From Datisca glomerata (taxonomy: Eukaryota; Streptophyta; Magnoliopsida; Cucurbitales; Datiscaceae), in assembly GCA_003255025.1 (NCBI GenBank), contig QANY01005052.1, positions 1,054,001-1,118,000 of the forward strand: a stretch of DNA of 64,000 bases, read 5' to 3'. Made by a program: the position numbers and the translations under genes. Numbering within the stretch: position 1 is the stretch's first letter; every line of letters begins with the position of its first letter. Below, piece by piece: positions 22,640-33,555 of the stretch. The notes under the pieces are model-generated. The model was not told the origin of the DNA, did no database searches, and saw only the letters and a program-made list of their open reading frames with translations.

Positions 22640-23866
22640 CTGGATTAATAAAATTTGTGATAATAATACCCATTTACTTCTGCAATTTCAGCATCAATGA
22701 TATTTCGATCAAATTGTTGACATATGAAACAAGTGTCAGTACATAATCCTTCAGATGGATTAATATTTTGGATTAAGATAACTGTACAGTTTGGTTTCGA
22801 CATTAACTCATGAGGAGGAAAACCAGTTGGATTTAAGGTGTTCATAAAATCTTCATGCATTGTTTCAATTGTAGTGTCAATCATTTCATAAAAACTTCAT
22901 TAAAGTTGTATCATCAATAGAAGAGATAACCATATGAGATGGTAATTGAACATTGTCATTGGTAAATGATTGTTCAGTTCCATTACATATTCGTAACGTG
23001 TATGTACTAAATATTAGATCTAAATTTGCTCTCATGTTTTCTTTCGGTCAATTTTTTTTTCAATTTTTTAAAAATTTTCCCATCAGGGTGAGCTAAGTAA
23101 ACTTGCATCAATAATTTCTACTTGAGTTCCGTTTGGGATATCATGAAGAGCTGGGCGGATATCACTTACACTATAATTTTGCCACTAAATATAAGTGGAA
23201 CATTGATGTCTTTAAGTAATTAACCTAGCTAGTGTTTCAATGATTTGTCTCCTACAAATTTAAGCCTCGTCCCACATAATTAATATTGCAGTTCTTATTG
23301 GATTACTCAAACTTGATTGCTTATTTATGTATTAGTTAATTAACTCTTACATGTGTAGAGGTATTCTAAATCTAGAATGTATGGTACGACCACCAAGTAG
23401 TATTGAAACTGCAACTCCAAATGAGGCAGTTGCTAATGCAATAAGACCTCTTATCTTAGTTGCTAATGCAATGAGATCTTTTGATCTTACTCCAGCTAAT
23501 ACAACATGATGGGAAAAGCTTTTTTCACTTCCAGCAGGACCATCTATAAACAAAGGTCCTGGCTTTTCTTCGAAAATACTATTTAATATGGTTTCATATT
23601 CATATTTTTATGCTGTATTTAATAACAATACTGAATCAATATCATTTTGAATAGTACGCGCTCGGAGTTCTTCATCAAATCTTTTAAATTCCCTTTGCAC
23701 ATTATGTAAATTTATTATTGGGTTGTGAAAGATCATATCGGGTTGTTCCACCATAAGTACCTCCATATTCCGATGAGTAGGGTTTGATGATAGAATTGAA
23801 TCCATGATTGAAAAACTTCCTTTTCTCGATCTTGATTCACGTAGAAATTCAGGAACTATGGTTCTA
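22640..23866 (-). pseudogene. Helitron helicase (PIF1-like) fragment, copy 1
   Basis: On the minus strand, 23608-23880 reads HNVQREFKRFDEELRARTIQ and NDIDSVLLLNTA, the region just before the helicase. The Walker A motif follows in 23347-23553 as FIDGPAGSEKSFSHHVVLAG, where the normal GTGKT is degraded to GSEKS. Then come SKDLIALATKI and LIALATASFGVAVSILLGGR (with a short internal duplication). At 22645-22884 is the C-terminal part: LNPTGFPPHELMSKPNCTVI, INPSEGLCTDTCFICQQFDR and NIIDAEIA. The Rep part is missing. It abuts the transposase exon of CACTA element A at about 23866. Confidence 0.85.
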
Positions 23867-24091
23867 GTTGAGCCAAGCAATTAAGCTTTCTAGTTTGTCC
23901 TCCATTGACTTCATTTTTTGCTTTAATTCTATATTTTCTCTACATAGACTCTTTTTCTTGATAGAAGATATGGGTGGGGCTCCATGTCCAAAACATTTAT
24001 TTCGCCCGATGACTTCTTCAACTATCTCTTCTTCAGTGCGAGGTGTGACATCTTCAGCGATAGGCTCATCCCATAAAGCACACATATGTTC
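23867..24091 (-). pseudogene. CACTA (En/Spm, PTTA-type) transposase exon of element A
   Basis: The minus-strand exon begins after a splice acceptor (GTGTTACAG, then GAACATATG). It reads EHMCALWDEPIAEDVTPRTE, EEIVEEVIGRNKCFGHGAPP, and a coiled-coil tail ELKQKMKSMEDKLESLIA. This resembles the C-terminal part of plant En/Spm-associated transposase proteins, which end in a similar ME-x-K/Q coiled coil. It is interrupted at the junction with the Helitron. A matching remnant (KSMEDQV, stop, SLLASARR) lies in element B near 28305. Confidence 0.6.
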
Positions 24092-24139
24092 CTGTAACAC
24101 AATGATCAAGATTCAAGATAAATATATTCGTCAATCCAT

Positions 24140-24410
24140 AAGTATTTAAAAAGCATCTAGCACGCTCAAATACAAAGTGATAACCCTCCCAACACACACA
24201 CTAAAACAAACAATATTAAATGAGCATCAATCCATAAGTAATTAACAAGCATCTAACATACTCAGATACAAAATGATAACCCCCCAAATCAACACACACA
24301 TTGAAACTAACTCTATTATCTTAGACAATGAGTATCAATCAGAAAGTATTTAAAAATCATCTAGCATGCTCAGATACAAAGTGATGACAAGATGCATGTG
24401 ATTTCATTTA
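24140..24410. repeat. ~100 bp tandem repeats in the CACTA A intron
   Basis: Three units around CATCTAGCA(C/T)GCTCA(A/G)ATACAAAGTGAT are spaced 90-110 bases apart. The reverse complement of the same array lies in element B at 28020-28290. Confidence 0.85.
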
Positions 24411-25258
24411 GAGAACAAACTATCAAAATAACAAAAGAAAAAAATAGAAGCTAAAGATTAAGAATCCAAATTGTCATATATCAATTGCATAATGCCAAAG
24501 CAAGAAAGTATCTCACTCTCGTCGGTAGTCAAGATGCTCTTTGTAACCTTTCAAGGGAGCAGATATCTCATCACCTACCAGCATTGATACAGAGGATTTA
24601 AGTCAAGCAAGCTACCACTCATTTTCACAGCAAGTATGAACATAAACCAATCAAAAGCCAAAACATTCATATTAAGGCTGGTTTGGATGCATATAATATA
24701 ACAAGACATTGAATTCCCATCTCATAAGCATCAGTATAACTTCATTCCGCTACTAAATTACTAAATTCCGTTACTAATCACATGAAATACAATTTCATTC
24801 TAAAGACGTATGTAAAGTAGTTGACTTAAGTAATAAATTCCAGCTCAAAACAATCAGATATGGTCTAATGGTGCGGTGTCTGATACGCATTATCGAAGAA
24901 GCATAGATTGCAATTTACAACGGACAAAGCACTCACTAAATGATCGATCAGAAGTCCCAAATCCAGAGCAAACCAAAATTTATCAGTAAGTGCAATCCCC
25001 ATAGTAACAAAAGCTTTCAGAAGAAATTTCCAAAGACAATTCATTAGTTTTCCTAGGAAACAAACACCCAAATCAAACAAAGAATAAATGCTCAAGTGAC
25101 CCGCAGTGGGTGTGAAACACCCAAACCAGTAACCAGTAACCACATAGGCCAAGCGATTTGACATACATCAATTTTGTCATATTCATGTCTCTCTCATATT
25201 ATATCTCAAAGAAACAAAGACAAACAGTGACTTAACTGGAGAGAGAAGCAGATATTAC

Positions 25259-25389
25259 CTTGCTACTACAAGCATTCCACAAATAAACACAATTTCCCAA
25301 ACTGACAGCCAGTATATTATGTGAGGACCAATCAACAAGATTGAGATAGAAATCTCTCAGGAAATTACTTAAGACCTTAAATCAAGTAC
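25259..25389 (-). pseudogene. FZR/CDH1-like captured exon 2
   Basis: The minus strand reads [20 protein letters not shown] followed by [12 protein letters not shown], the start of the WD40 propeller of FIZZY-RELATED (CDH1/CCS52-type) activators of the anaphase-promoting complex. A splice donor GTAATA follows SSK directly. The first residues of the exon (normally VLDAPALQDD) are degraded, with a stop. The downstream WD40 exons were not found, so it cannot make a working protein. Confidence 0.85.
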
Positions 25390-26066
25390 TTGAGACAGTA
25401 AAAAACGCAGACCAACCATTCAATCTGGATTCTGCTTCTACAACACATCAAGCAAGAGTATGAATGAAGAGTAGCAGAGTCTCATAGAGTTTAAACAACC
25501 AACTTAATCGTGAAGCGACGCATGCATATCAATTCCAATTTATTCAATGTGATATCCATTATCTTTCTTCCATTTAAAAAAAATCTAAACAATTGCGTAG
25601 CTGACTAGCTGAGAGACCACTCCCATGTAAACCAGTGCAATTGAAACAACTGCAACCATTCCCCAGCATTAGGGAAAAAACATAAAAAAGCAAAACATTT
25701 TTGTGAGTGGACAATCAACCTTCAACATTGTCGAACATCATATCAATTAGCATAAGACTTTGCCAACAATACCAAAAGGGGAAAAAGACCAAATCCTAAT
25801 CACATAGTAAGTCCTAATAATCAATAAGATGACATCATTTCTACACAACACAACAATAAAAAAATATGAAAAAAAAAGAAGGCAGCCAAAGAAACCTTAA
25901 TACTCATCAACATGATTTTGCAAAACATATAAATTGTTGTGTCGAAGGCTTTTCAAAGTACATCCCCTCAATTTTTTACTAGTGATAAATCTCACTAGTA
26001 AAAATTGGTCCAGATCATAGAATTCAGTCCAATCAGAAAAAGTATAATAAGAAAAACAAAGGTTAC

Positions 26067-26335
26067 CTTATAAGGGGATCTTGAAACCTTGCCCGGAGCC
26101 TTCACTAGGCTATGATTAACCCCAGGAATAGCATATTCGAACCCTAACGGCGAAAGAGAGTGCATAGACAGGCGAGTCTCTATCTTGTACTACAAAATAT
26201 TCCGGCTTGGGGGCTCATCGGCAAGCTTCTCTTTTCTGGAGTCGCTGGAGGAACCACTCCTGCATCAGGCCCGAACAATGCAGTTCGTAGGAGAGTCCTA
26301 TTCGCACTTGAGCTGTCCTCACGTCCCTTAATCCT
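26067..26335 (-). pseudogene. FZR/CDH1-like captured exon 1 fragment
   Basis: The minus strand reads SSSANRTLLRTALFGPDAGV, then TPEKRSLPMSPQAGIF. After a one-base frameshift it reads ETRLSMHSLSPLGFEYAIPG, then VNHSLVKAPGKVSRSPYK. This is the conserved N-terminal region of plant FZR proteins upstream of the WD40 domain. The exon ends AAG followed by a GTAACC donor, and exon 2 lies 680 bases further along the same strand. Introns were therefore copied with it, which means a genomic rather than cDNA-derived fragment. The frameshift and the missing rest show it is non-functional as FZR. Confidence 0.88.
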
Positions 26336-26639
26336 CTTAATAATATAAACGATTTTTTTATAACAAAAAAAAATAATGATTTTATAATCTGCAGAAATAA
26401 TGGTTGAAAAAGAAGAAGAAGGAACAGGGTTTCTTACCTAAACCTCAGCAACAAACGACAAAGAAGAAGAAGCTCTGTCGTGAGAAAGAAGAAGCCCTTA
26501 ATAATACAAACGACAAAAAAGGCCAGGCAGCTCTGTCGCGAGGGGGTGAGTCCAGGAGAAGAAGCTCTGCGTGAGTAAGTTGAGAGAAATAATGAGGTTT
26601 TATTCCTCTACCGGTGTGATCACTAGCAACCAATAATTT

Positions 26640-26974
26640 ATTTATCGGGTTTGATCTTTAGATTTTTAGCGATTAAAAATTTATTTGATCGATAATATCT
26701 GTATATTTTTTATGATGAGTATTATTCTCATCGGCAAAAAATAAATTTTACCGATTAAATAATTATTTGGTCCGTAAAAATAAGAGTTTTACTGACAAAT
26801 TTAAAATTTCATCGACAAAATCTCACGAAACATTCCGCACGCATTTTTTTCCCTGGATAAAATATCCAACATTTCTTGACCAACTAAAAACATGGTCGCT
26901 ATAACAGGCTTTTAGCTATGAATTTATTTTTGCGGCTAAAAACTTGATCGCCAAAAGATCATTTTCTTGTAGTG
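26640..26974. repeat. CACTA element A terminus and subterminal repeats
   Basis: The outer 15 bases are CATTTTCTTGTAGTG, the inverted form of CACTACAAGAAAATG. Inward are repeated motifs such as TTTACCGA, CATCGACAAAA and GATCGATAA, typical of CACTA subterminal regions. Confidence 0.75.
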
Positions 26975-27321
26975 AAACCAAATGATTAAAATACATTGTC
27001 GGTCATTTTAATCTTCTTTATATTTTTATGTAAACTATGTACCTCATTCGCTTTTATATAGTTAGGTGATAATGTCTAGTTTCGCTAAGCATTTCAAGAT
27101 GTGTTCACTACAAGAAAATGATATTTTACTGATCAATCTTTTAGCCCCGAAGCAAAAGCCTGCTTTAGTGAATTAGTATGTTGAAGTTTTAGTTGATCTT
27201 ATGTGCTTCCATTTATTATGTTAAAGATTTTTGCTTAGGAACTAGTTTGAAGGTTTTATTTGCTTAGAGATCTTTTATTGAGAGTTTATCTAAATAAATA
27301 ATTAATTTACAGAGTGACAAG

Positions 27322-27794
27322 ATTGACAAGAGTTGGATAAAAAATCATAATAAATTGTCAAATGAGTATATTGATGGTATTTCACAGCTTATGAGTATGG
27401 CCATTAATTATATCAATGTAGAGGGGAAAACTCGTTGTCTATGTAAAAATGTCTTATTTCAAAACAATTGTCTTTAATAGAAGTTAAAATGCATTTGTAC
27501 CAATATGGAATGGAATTGAACTATGATCGTTGGGTGTCTTACAGTGAAGAGATACAAAGATATCACCATTCACCAAATTTGGAGATAAATAGTACTACAT
27601 CTCACCTTGATTATGATGATGATGATGAGATAAGAGAAATGTTAGATAACATGTGTGATTTTGGTGGGATGGAGATGAATGGTGAACGAGTTGGACAGGA
27701 TAATACTGATAGAAGAAATCTAAATGTAGTGACGTTAGGCATATTTAATTATTTGTTTAGTGAAACTGAAGAAGAACTTTATCCTGGTTGTTAA
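27322..27794 (+). pseudogene. Transposase-associated domain of CACTA element B
   Basis: The plus strand reads IDKSWIKNHNKLSNEYIDGI, then INVEGKTRCLCKNVLFQNNC. After a one-base shift near 27468 it continues SLIEVKMHLYQYGMELNYDR and WVSYSEEIQRYHH, then an acidic DYDDDDEIREMLDNM. This matches the N-terminal transposase-associated domain of plant CACTA TnpD/TNP2 proteins, with the Cys positions of its zinc-binding part (C-x-C) still visible. The usual initiator before DKSW is ATT here. The main transposase domain is absent. Confidence 0.8.
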
Positions 27795-28019
27795 AAGAAT
27801 ACGTCACTATCTTTTATTGCAAAGTTAGTGCATATCAAAGTGCTTAATAATTAACGATTCAACCTTTGTTGCATTTTGGATAAGAAGCTTCAACTGGGGT
27901 AGCACCTACTCGAATTGAAATATTTTACAGCACGTATTTCAATGCTAAAAAATGTTGACAGAATGATATGACTCAAGAAAGATATGTGATTGACAATCCC
28001 TTTAAAATATTGTGATTAA

Positions 28020-28290
28020 TGTGTTGAGGAGGGGGGTGGCTTATCACTTTATATCTGAGCGTGCTAGTTTCTTTTTCAATATTTTCTTATTGATGCTCAT
28101 TGTCTAATAGAGGGGAGGAGGGCTTATCATTTTGTATCTGAGTATGCTAGATATTTTTTGAATATTTTCTAATTGATGCTCATTGTCTAAGAGAGGGGTT
28201 ATCACTTTGTATCTGAGCGCGCTAGATGAATTTTGAATACTTTCTTATTGATACTCATTGTCTAAAGATAATAGTGTTAGTTTTAATGTG
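28020..28290. repeat. ~100 bp tandem repeats in the CACTA B intron
   Basis: Three units share GGTTATCA(C/T)TTTGTATCTGAG, then GTGCTAG or GCGCTAG, and TTGATGCTCATTGTCTAA. They are the counterpart of 24140-24410. Confidence 0.88.
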
Positions 28291-28629
28291 TAAAAGAAAC
28301 AAATGAAGTCGATGGAGGACCAAGTATAAAGCTTACTCGCTTCGGCTCGTCGAAACGGTTCTCCACCTCCTAACGATGACTCAACAGTAAAAATGTGAAG
28401 TTCAAAGATACATTTTTGAACCACATTTTACAGTGAATTATGTTTCAGAGATTTTGTAATGAACTATTATTATTTTGTTACATCACATATATTAATGGTT
28501 ACTATACGTATTTCTTAGAAAAATATCAGGTTTGATAAATTTTCTGATGATATTATTACTATCAGAGATGTATATAAAAACAAAAAATTCAGTATTTTTA
28601 TTTACATTCTAGAAAAAAAGATTTGATCT

Positions 28630-28920
28630 CAAAAAACATTCTGCGACAAAATAAACTTAGTCGCAAAATAATTTAGGCGACGAAGAAAAAAATTGGCGGT
28701 AAAATGGTTTTTGCGAAAAAAAAAATTTTGGTCGCAAAAGATTTTTGCGATCAACTTTTATCTTTGTCGCAAAAATCTTTTGCGACCGAGTTTTCTTCAT
28801 CGCAAAAGGTCTAACACCACGAATTTCACTTTTCATCGCGAACGACTGTCGCTGACAAATTGAAAGCAACGGTGTTCGCGACTAACATATGTTCGTCGTG
28901 TTAGACCTTTAGCAACCAAA
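28630..28920. repeat. CACTA subterminal repeats (TCGCAAAA / TTTTGCGACC)
   Basis: Many direct and inverted copies of GTCGCAAAA and TTTTGCGA lie within 290 bases, giving hairpin potential. This is typical of CACTA transposase-binding ends. Confidence 0.75.
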
Positions 28921-29011
28921 ACGAAATCATTTGTTTTCAATGATTTACATTTTTTAGTAAAAAGTTAAAAACTAATATTATATGTTATAATTCTTTGTAA
29001 TGTAAATTTGA

Positions 29012-29770
29012 TGTAGCAGAAGTCTCAACAAAACCCTAATAATATCAAAAAATATTGAATCGCGCATGATTTCCAGTAATCAATCTTTCAAAACCTGTTG
29101 AATCCTAAGATTGTCAGAATTTAGGCAACAATTTCGTTGATTCGTGAGAATACCAAAAATTAGAAATAAAAGGAGAACGATTTCTTTTTAAAATATCAAA
29201 ATCACCTAAAACAACTTTATAAGATCAATTTATACCGCTTTAAAAACCCTAAAAATTAAAAGAGATGGAATTTACAAAAAAAAAAGTCCAAAGATACGAC
29301 CGAAACAAATTCCCAGACTCTGAAAGTGCTTAAAACAATATTTTTTAGACCTGAAACTGGGCTGTGATTGGTAAACCAGTCGTGCCACGTTGTATTTGCT
29401 CCAGAAATTCTAAAGCTGCACCGTGCGCATAAAAAATGAATCTTAAAAATGGAGAGGGACACGGTAGGTACAGTGTCATTTACGTTAACATTACATATTA
29501 AAAAGCTTTCATTTTTATATCTTACGGCCCACATGTCAATTACGTTAGAATATCAAAACCACCTAAATCTCTGAATAAGTTTTGATTTGATTCTTACAGT
29601 CCACGTAGTTCAACATGAGTCAAAAGTTACGCTCTCCAGAAGTTGACAGTCACGATTCATTTGTTATAGAAATTCTAAAACTGTACCGTCCACATATAAA
29701 ATGATTCTTAAAAATGGAGAGGGACACGGTAGGTATAGTGTCATTTATTTTAAAATTACATATTAAAAAA
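29012..29770 (-). repeat. Gypsy LTR remnant with internal duplication
   Basis: From TGTAGCAG it parallels the LTR at 53599: CTCAACAAAACCCTAATAAT, AATCAATCTTTCAAAA and TTGAATCCTAAGATT. The segment CAGAAATTCTAAA through GGAGAGGGACACGGTAGGTA to CATATTAAAAA occurs twice (29401-29503 and 29670-29766). The part missing from the first (GAGTCAAAAGTTACGC) lies between. A solo or rearranged LTR is the likely reading. Confidence 0.75.
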
Positions 29771-30039
29771 TATATTAAATATTTATTAAGAGAAAGTAGA
29801 CTATATATAATTAAAAAAATCCTTGCATATATATTGTATGATGTATAATGATATTAAAGTTAGTTGTTTATTATCTGTACATTAGTTATGTACTTATTCC
29901 GTTTACGTTAATATGCAAAAGAGAATCATTCTTAATATAGGAAATATTATCCGCAATTCATAAAAATAAATTTGCAAGGAGATGAAGAGTATTGGAACCA
30001 ATTTTATATTCACAACAAATACACATTAATAACTTCGAT
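29771..30039. other. AT-rich stretch
   Basis: I see nothing recognisable here. Confidence 0.5.
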
Positions 30040-30310
30040 CACTATAAGAAAAGCTGTTTATGATGACGGTTTTTATAGTCCATATTGACGGTTTTTAATC
30101 GTCGCAAATGCTATTGCGACGGTTTGTAAATCGTCGATATCGCCGCCGTCGAGGTTTCATTGCCGACGGTTTTGACAACCGTCGCGAAATATAAATCTAT
30201 GGCGACGGTTTATGAACCGATGCGCTTGTTGTTGTGCTTTTCGCGACGGTTTATGAACCATTGCAATTTAGTCATCCTTTGTGCTTTTCACGACGGGTTA
30301 TGAACCATCG
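30040..30310. repeat. CACTA element C end with GACGGTTT subterminal repeats
   Basis: CACTATAAGAAAAGCTG at 30040 is a CACTA terminus. It is followed by at least eight copies of GACGGTTT(A/T)TGAACC or its inverted form (AACCGTCGC), typical CACTA subterminal repeats. No matching right terminus was found. Confidence 0.75.
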
Positions 30311-30659
30311 CGATTTAGAGCATTGCTTTACTCTTCTACTTTTCATTTCCACATATATTCCCCAAAACTCCTGTATATATATCAATTTTAACATCTTATA
30401 TATCTTCACAACAGTCATAACAATATCATTCTACATAGATTATCAGTACAAAATATCAAATGAATTCAAAGTATAAAAGTAGATTATCAATACAAATTAT
30501 CCAATGCATTCAAAGTGTGAAAATTCATAATAACAAAATATTTTATAAGTATTAAATAAAACTCAATACATAAAGCCTACATTTGTCTTTATGAGAGTCT
30601 TGCATAAACTTCATAAATAAGGTTAGCTGAGAACGCATCTCTGAACATTAAGCCTACAA

Positions 30660-30884
30660 CTGAGGCACCCGTGCGCATTGAACCTCCAACTCAGTTACTC
30701 GTGTACTTTAAGATTCTAACTCAACTGATATTCGGGAAGAATCTTGCGTGCACAATTCCCCATGGTAACGCGAGAACATTGTAGTTGGAGTTTCCTCGAG
30801 TCCTAATGAACGCATATATCCATCACTCGATCCTCTCTCAAAGGTAAAGTTCATAAACTTATTTACTCCATCTTGATATGCCTT
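30660..30884 (-). pseudogene. CACTA-associated transposase fragment
   Basis: The minus strand reads GVNKFMNFTFERGSSDGYMR, SLGLEETPTTMFSRYHGELC and a tail SRISVELES, stop, STRVTELEVQCARVPQL. This resembles the C-terminal, coiled-coil end of plant En/Spm-type proteins found in CACTA elements. It probably belongs to element C, whose end at 30040 would then be the 3' end of the coding strand. The stop and short length show it is dead. Confidence 0.4.
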
Positions 30885-31208
30885 AATAAATCTTGATTTT
30901 GTATTTCAACTCTTATCCATTGCAAATCATAAAACTTAAAAGAAGACCAAATAAACAGAACAATCAAAACTAATACTACACCTTTTAGCCTACACTCACC
31001 CATAATTAATTTACAAGTATCAAGAAGCAATATTATTTGTACTCTGCCTTAATAGTTGAAAGAATGCGTATAATGATTTAACAATATTATTTAGAGTATG
31101 ACTCTAAAAAAGAAAATGACATTTTTCTCAAGCAATTTAATTGCACTCCCCTAATTAATATGGTTTTTTCTCAAAACTAAAACAACCATCATTAAAAGGG
31201 AAAAAACG

Positions 31209-31610
31209 CTATAAGAAATCCTTCTTTTGGCGATGAGACTTTTAGCAACAAAAGAAATTTCGTCGCTAGATGTCATGTTTGAGTGACTAAAATTTTTTTT
31301 GTAGCCAAAAACTTTCTTTTGCGATGAAATTTATTTTGCGTCGCCCAAAATTTTGGTGCGTTAAGAAAACTCTTTTGGAAGGAATATTTTTAAGAGTTTT
31401 ACAGACGAGTTTTTAAATTTGTCAGTAAAAATATAGCTTTTACCGACGAATGTAAGTTTCTGTCGATAAAAATAAATCATTTATCGACTAAAATATAAAT
31501 TTGTCGGTAAAAGAATTAACCTTTAGCGATGAAACTTTATGTTCATCGGCAAAAGCTATACTTTTACCGACGAATTTAAAAACTCGTCGATAAAGGAGAT
31601 TTAAAACAAT
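31209..31610. repeat. CACTA element D end with TACCGACGAA subterminal repeats
   Basis: The end-like CGCTATAAGAAATCC at 31209 differs from CACTATAAGAAA in one base of the CACTA core. Then come ATTTCGTCGCTA and TTTGCGATGAAA motifs. From 31390 to 31600 there are many copies of TTTACCGACGAAT and the inverted TTCGTCGGTAAA form. Confidence 0.65.
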
Positions 31611-31756
31611 TTACTCCCCTTTTCCACTAAAATGCCACCCTTTCATCTCCTTCTTCTCCCCTGCACAACCACCTTCTTCGTCTCACCCTCACGTCTGTTC
31701 ACGTCTGTGTCGTCGTTGCCACCTTATTAAAACCATTTTCTTTTACAGAGAGAGCT

Positions 31757-32038
31757 GTGATTGATGAGGAGGAAGATGAAAACCCCAAGGAAGAGGAAGG
31801 GGAAGATGAAAGGGACGCTGACAAGGCACTTTCAGGTTCAGATTGGTGGGAAGGTATCTATGGTCCGTTTCCTCCTTCCCAAACCATCCTTGGACAACTC
31901 TTTTCATCCACATCTCGCTTCCAAGTCCTCCTCGACTCCGACACTGCTGCGGATGCTCACCTCATTTTCCCATCATCATTTGATTTTTCATGTGTGTTTT
32001 TGGATTCCTGTATTGAGGATTTTTTGTTGTTGATATAA
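31757..32038 (+). pseudogene. Acidic open frame, possible captured fragment
   Basis: The frame reads IDEEEDENPKEEEGEDERDA, then GSDWWEGIYGPFPPSQTILG, after an ACAG that could be a splice acceptor. It has no in-frame ATG at its start. An alternative frame at 31764 does start with ATG but is simply basic. I cannot name a source. It lies between the CACTA D end and the MATE exons, so it may be part of the same captured segment. Confidence 0.25.
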
Positions 32039-32611
32039 GGTTAATTTTTGTTAGTGGCCTAAATGGCTAATCTAAAATCCTTTACAAACCAGTGACAGTT
32101 GCACTCTAAGTGCATGAATTCATATAAGTTCACTTGTTGGTGAATGAGCTGGTTTAGTTCTTATCATCATCAATGGCGGTATAGGTTTCTTTGGGTAAAA
32201 GAGACTGTAGCCTGTAGGGGCAATTTAAATGCATAACAATTATGTATTAGTTTTTTTTATTGTGGTTTAAAATTTGTTTTTGATGTAGCACTCCAGACTA
32301 TATCACCCTGGATAATCAACATTTGTTGAATGGTTTGGATTTCAATAAGGTGATGTAAAAGTGGTCCAGGTTATATACTTCAAGGTGTTTAGAATGTTAT
32401 GTATTAAAAACTAAATTTGCACTCTAAAGGTTATCAAATAGAAATCAAGGTATGTTTTCGTGAATTTCGTGTTGGAATTCTAGTCTAATCAGATGCTTGA
32501 AAAATATAACGTTTTCTTTAAACTTTAGAGTCTTCATTGTTTTATTCTATACCTATTCTCATGATGAGTCATTATCTGTCTCTTGACTTGGAAATAGTTG
32601 TCTATTTGTAG

Positions 32612-33555
32612 GCCCTGATTGCAAGTTCTTTATCGAAAGGTGATTGTAATAATGTCAAAGAAGTTTCTAACTTTGTGCTAAAGGTAAGCCTTCTTTTGTG
32701 GGTCTTCATTGTTTTAAGTTAATTACACCCAAGTCAAAGCGATTAAAACTTTTGGATTTTCATTATGAAATTGCTGTATTTTTTTTTCCAAATAGGGGCT
32801 CTCACTGGGGAACTGTATATAATTTGTTATTTGTTAGTGCAACTCAACATTTGAATGCTCTAGCATATATTTTTTATGGTCTTCATTATGGCGTACCAGA
32901 CTTCTCATATGCAGCTAGCTCAATGGTAAGCCGCTTACATTATCAAGTTGAAACCTTGTCTTTGCTCAAGTTTGAAGTCTGCAAATGACGATTCAATTAA
33001 CACTTTCTAAGTTTTTGGACATATGTTGCTGGGCACAATTTCTTCTTTATTTTTGCTATATGCTCCTTCAGTTCTTGGTCTTCATGGGGTTTGGTTAGGC
33101 TTGACTCTTGTTATGGGATTGCGTACAGTGGCTGGATATGTCAGGTTTGTGAAGTTCTTTTATTAAGAAACTTCCATAAGTTCTATTTGTTGATCCCGTA
33201 CTTGCTATTATTTAAAAGATGATAGGAAATTGTTGATAAGAACAATGTGTTTTCCTTTGTTCATCTTATGTGGCAGGTATGTTTTTCGATCAATATTTTC
33301 TTATACTAGAATACTTTTTTTACTTGTTTAAGTCCAATCACAAATAAAAAGCTAAGATGAGTGAAAAATAAGTTTTGTGAACAATGCTCTTTGATCTACA
33401 ATTTTCCTTTACACAAGTTTATATTAACATTTGCAATTACTTCTTATTATTATTCACATATCATTTTCTGATAATTTGATTAATAATCTCTCTTCTGATT
33501 GCTCTCAAAGAATGGTCCATGGTGGTTCATGCATAGTGATATTCAGAGAATGAAG
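32612..33555 (+). pseudogene. MATE transporter (DETOXIFICATION 45-like) C-terminal exons
   Basis: Four spliced segments on the plus strand give the C-terminal part of a plant MATE efflux protein. 32612-32683 reads ALIASSLSKGDCNNVKEVSN and FVLK, between an AG acceptor and a GTAAGC donor. 32796-32925 reads LFVSATQHLNALAYIFYGLH and YGVPDFSYAASSM, then GTAAGC. About 33012-33144 reads LLGTISSLFLLYAPSVLGLH and GVWLGLTLVMGLRTVAGYVR. 33511-33555 reads KNGPWWFMHSDIQRMK. This fits the chloroplast-type DTX44/45 branch as I remember it. The N-terminal two thirds are absent, so the fragment was probably captured by, or stranded beside, CACTA element D. Splice sites look intact. Confidence 0.75.

Larger units (their letters stand above)
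23867..26974 (-). mobile_element. CACTA element A, truncated, carrying FZR/CDH1-like exons
   Basis: Its terminal CACTACAAGAAAATGATC lies on the minus strand ending at 26974, followed inward by GATCGATAA/CATCGGCAAAA-type subterminal repeats to about 26640. Two exons of an FZR/CDH1-like gene lie within (26067-26335 and 25259-25389). A tandem-repeat intron at 24140-24410 and a transposase exon at 23867-24091 follow on the same strand. The inner end abuts a Helitron helicase, so the other terminus is lost. The same tandem intron and exon occur in element B, which shows they are one family. Confidence 0.7.
27106..28935 (+). mobile_element. CACTA element B, internally deleted
   Basis: It starts CACTACAAGAAAATGATATT at 27106, matching the terminus of element A in opposite orientation 131 bases away. 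Inside are a transposase-associated domain (27322-27794), a tandem-repeat intron (28020-28290), a transposase remnant near 28300-28400, and subterminal TTTTGCGACC/TCGCAAAA repeats at 28630-28920. The right terminus is degraded; AATCATTTGTTTTCAATGA near 28926 may be its relic. Confidence 0.7.

Noticed and set aside
31757..32038. 93-residue acidic protein as a real gene
   Set aside because: The frame starts at GTG with no ATG, and it sits between transposon repeats and a gene fragment. Kept only as a possible captured piece.
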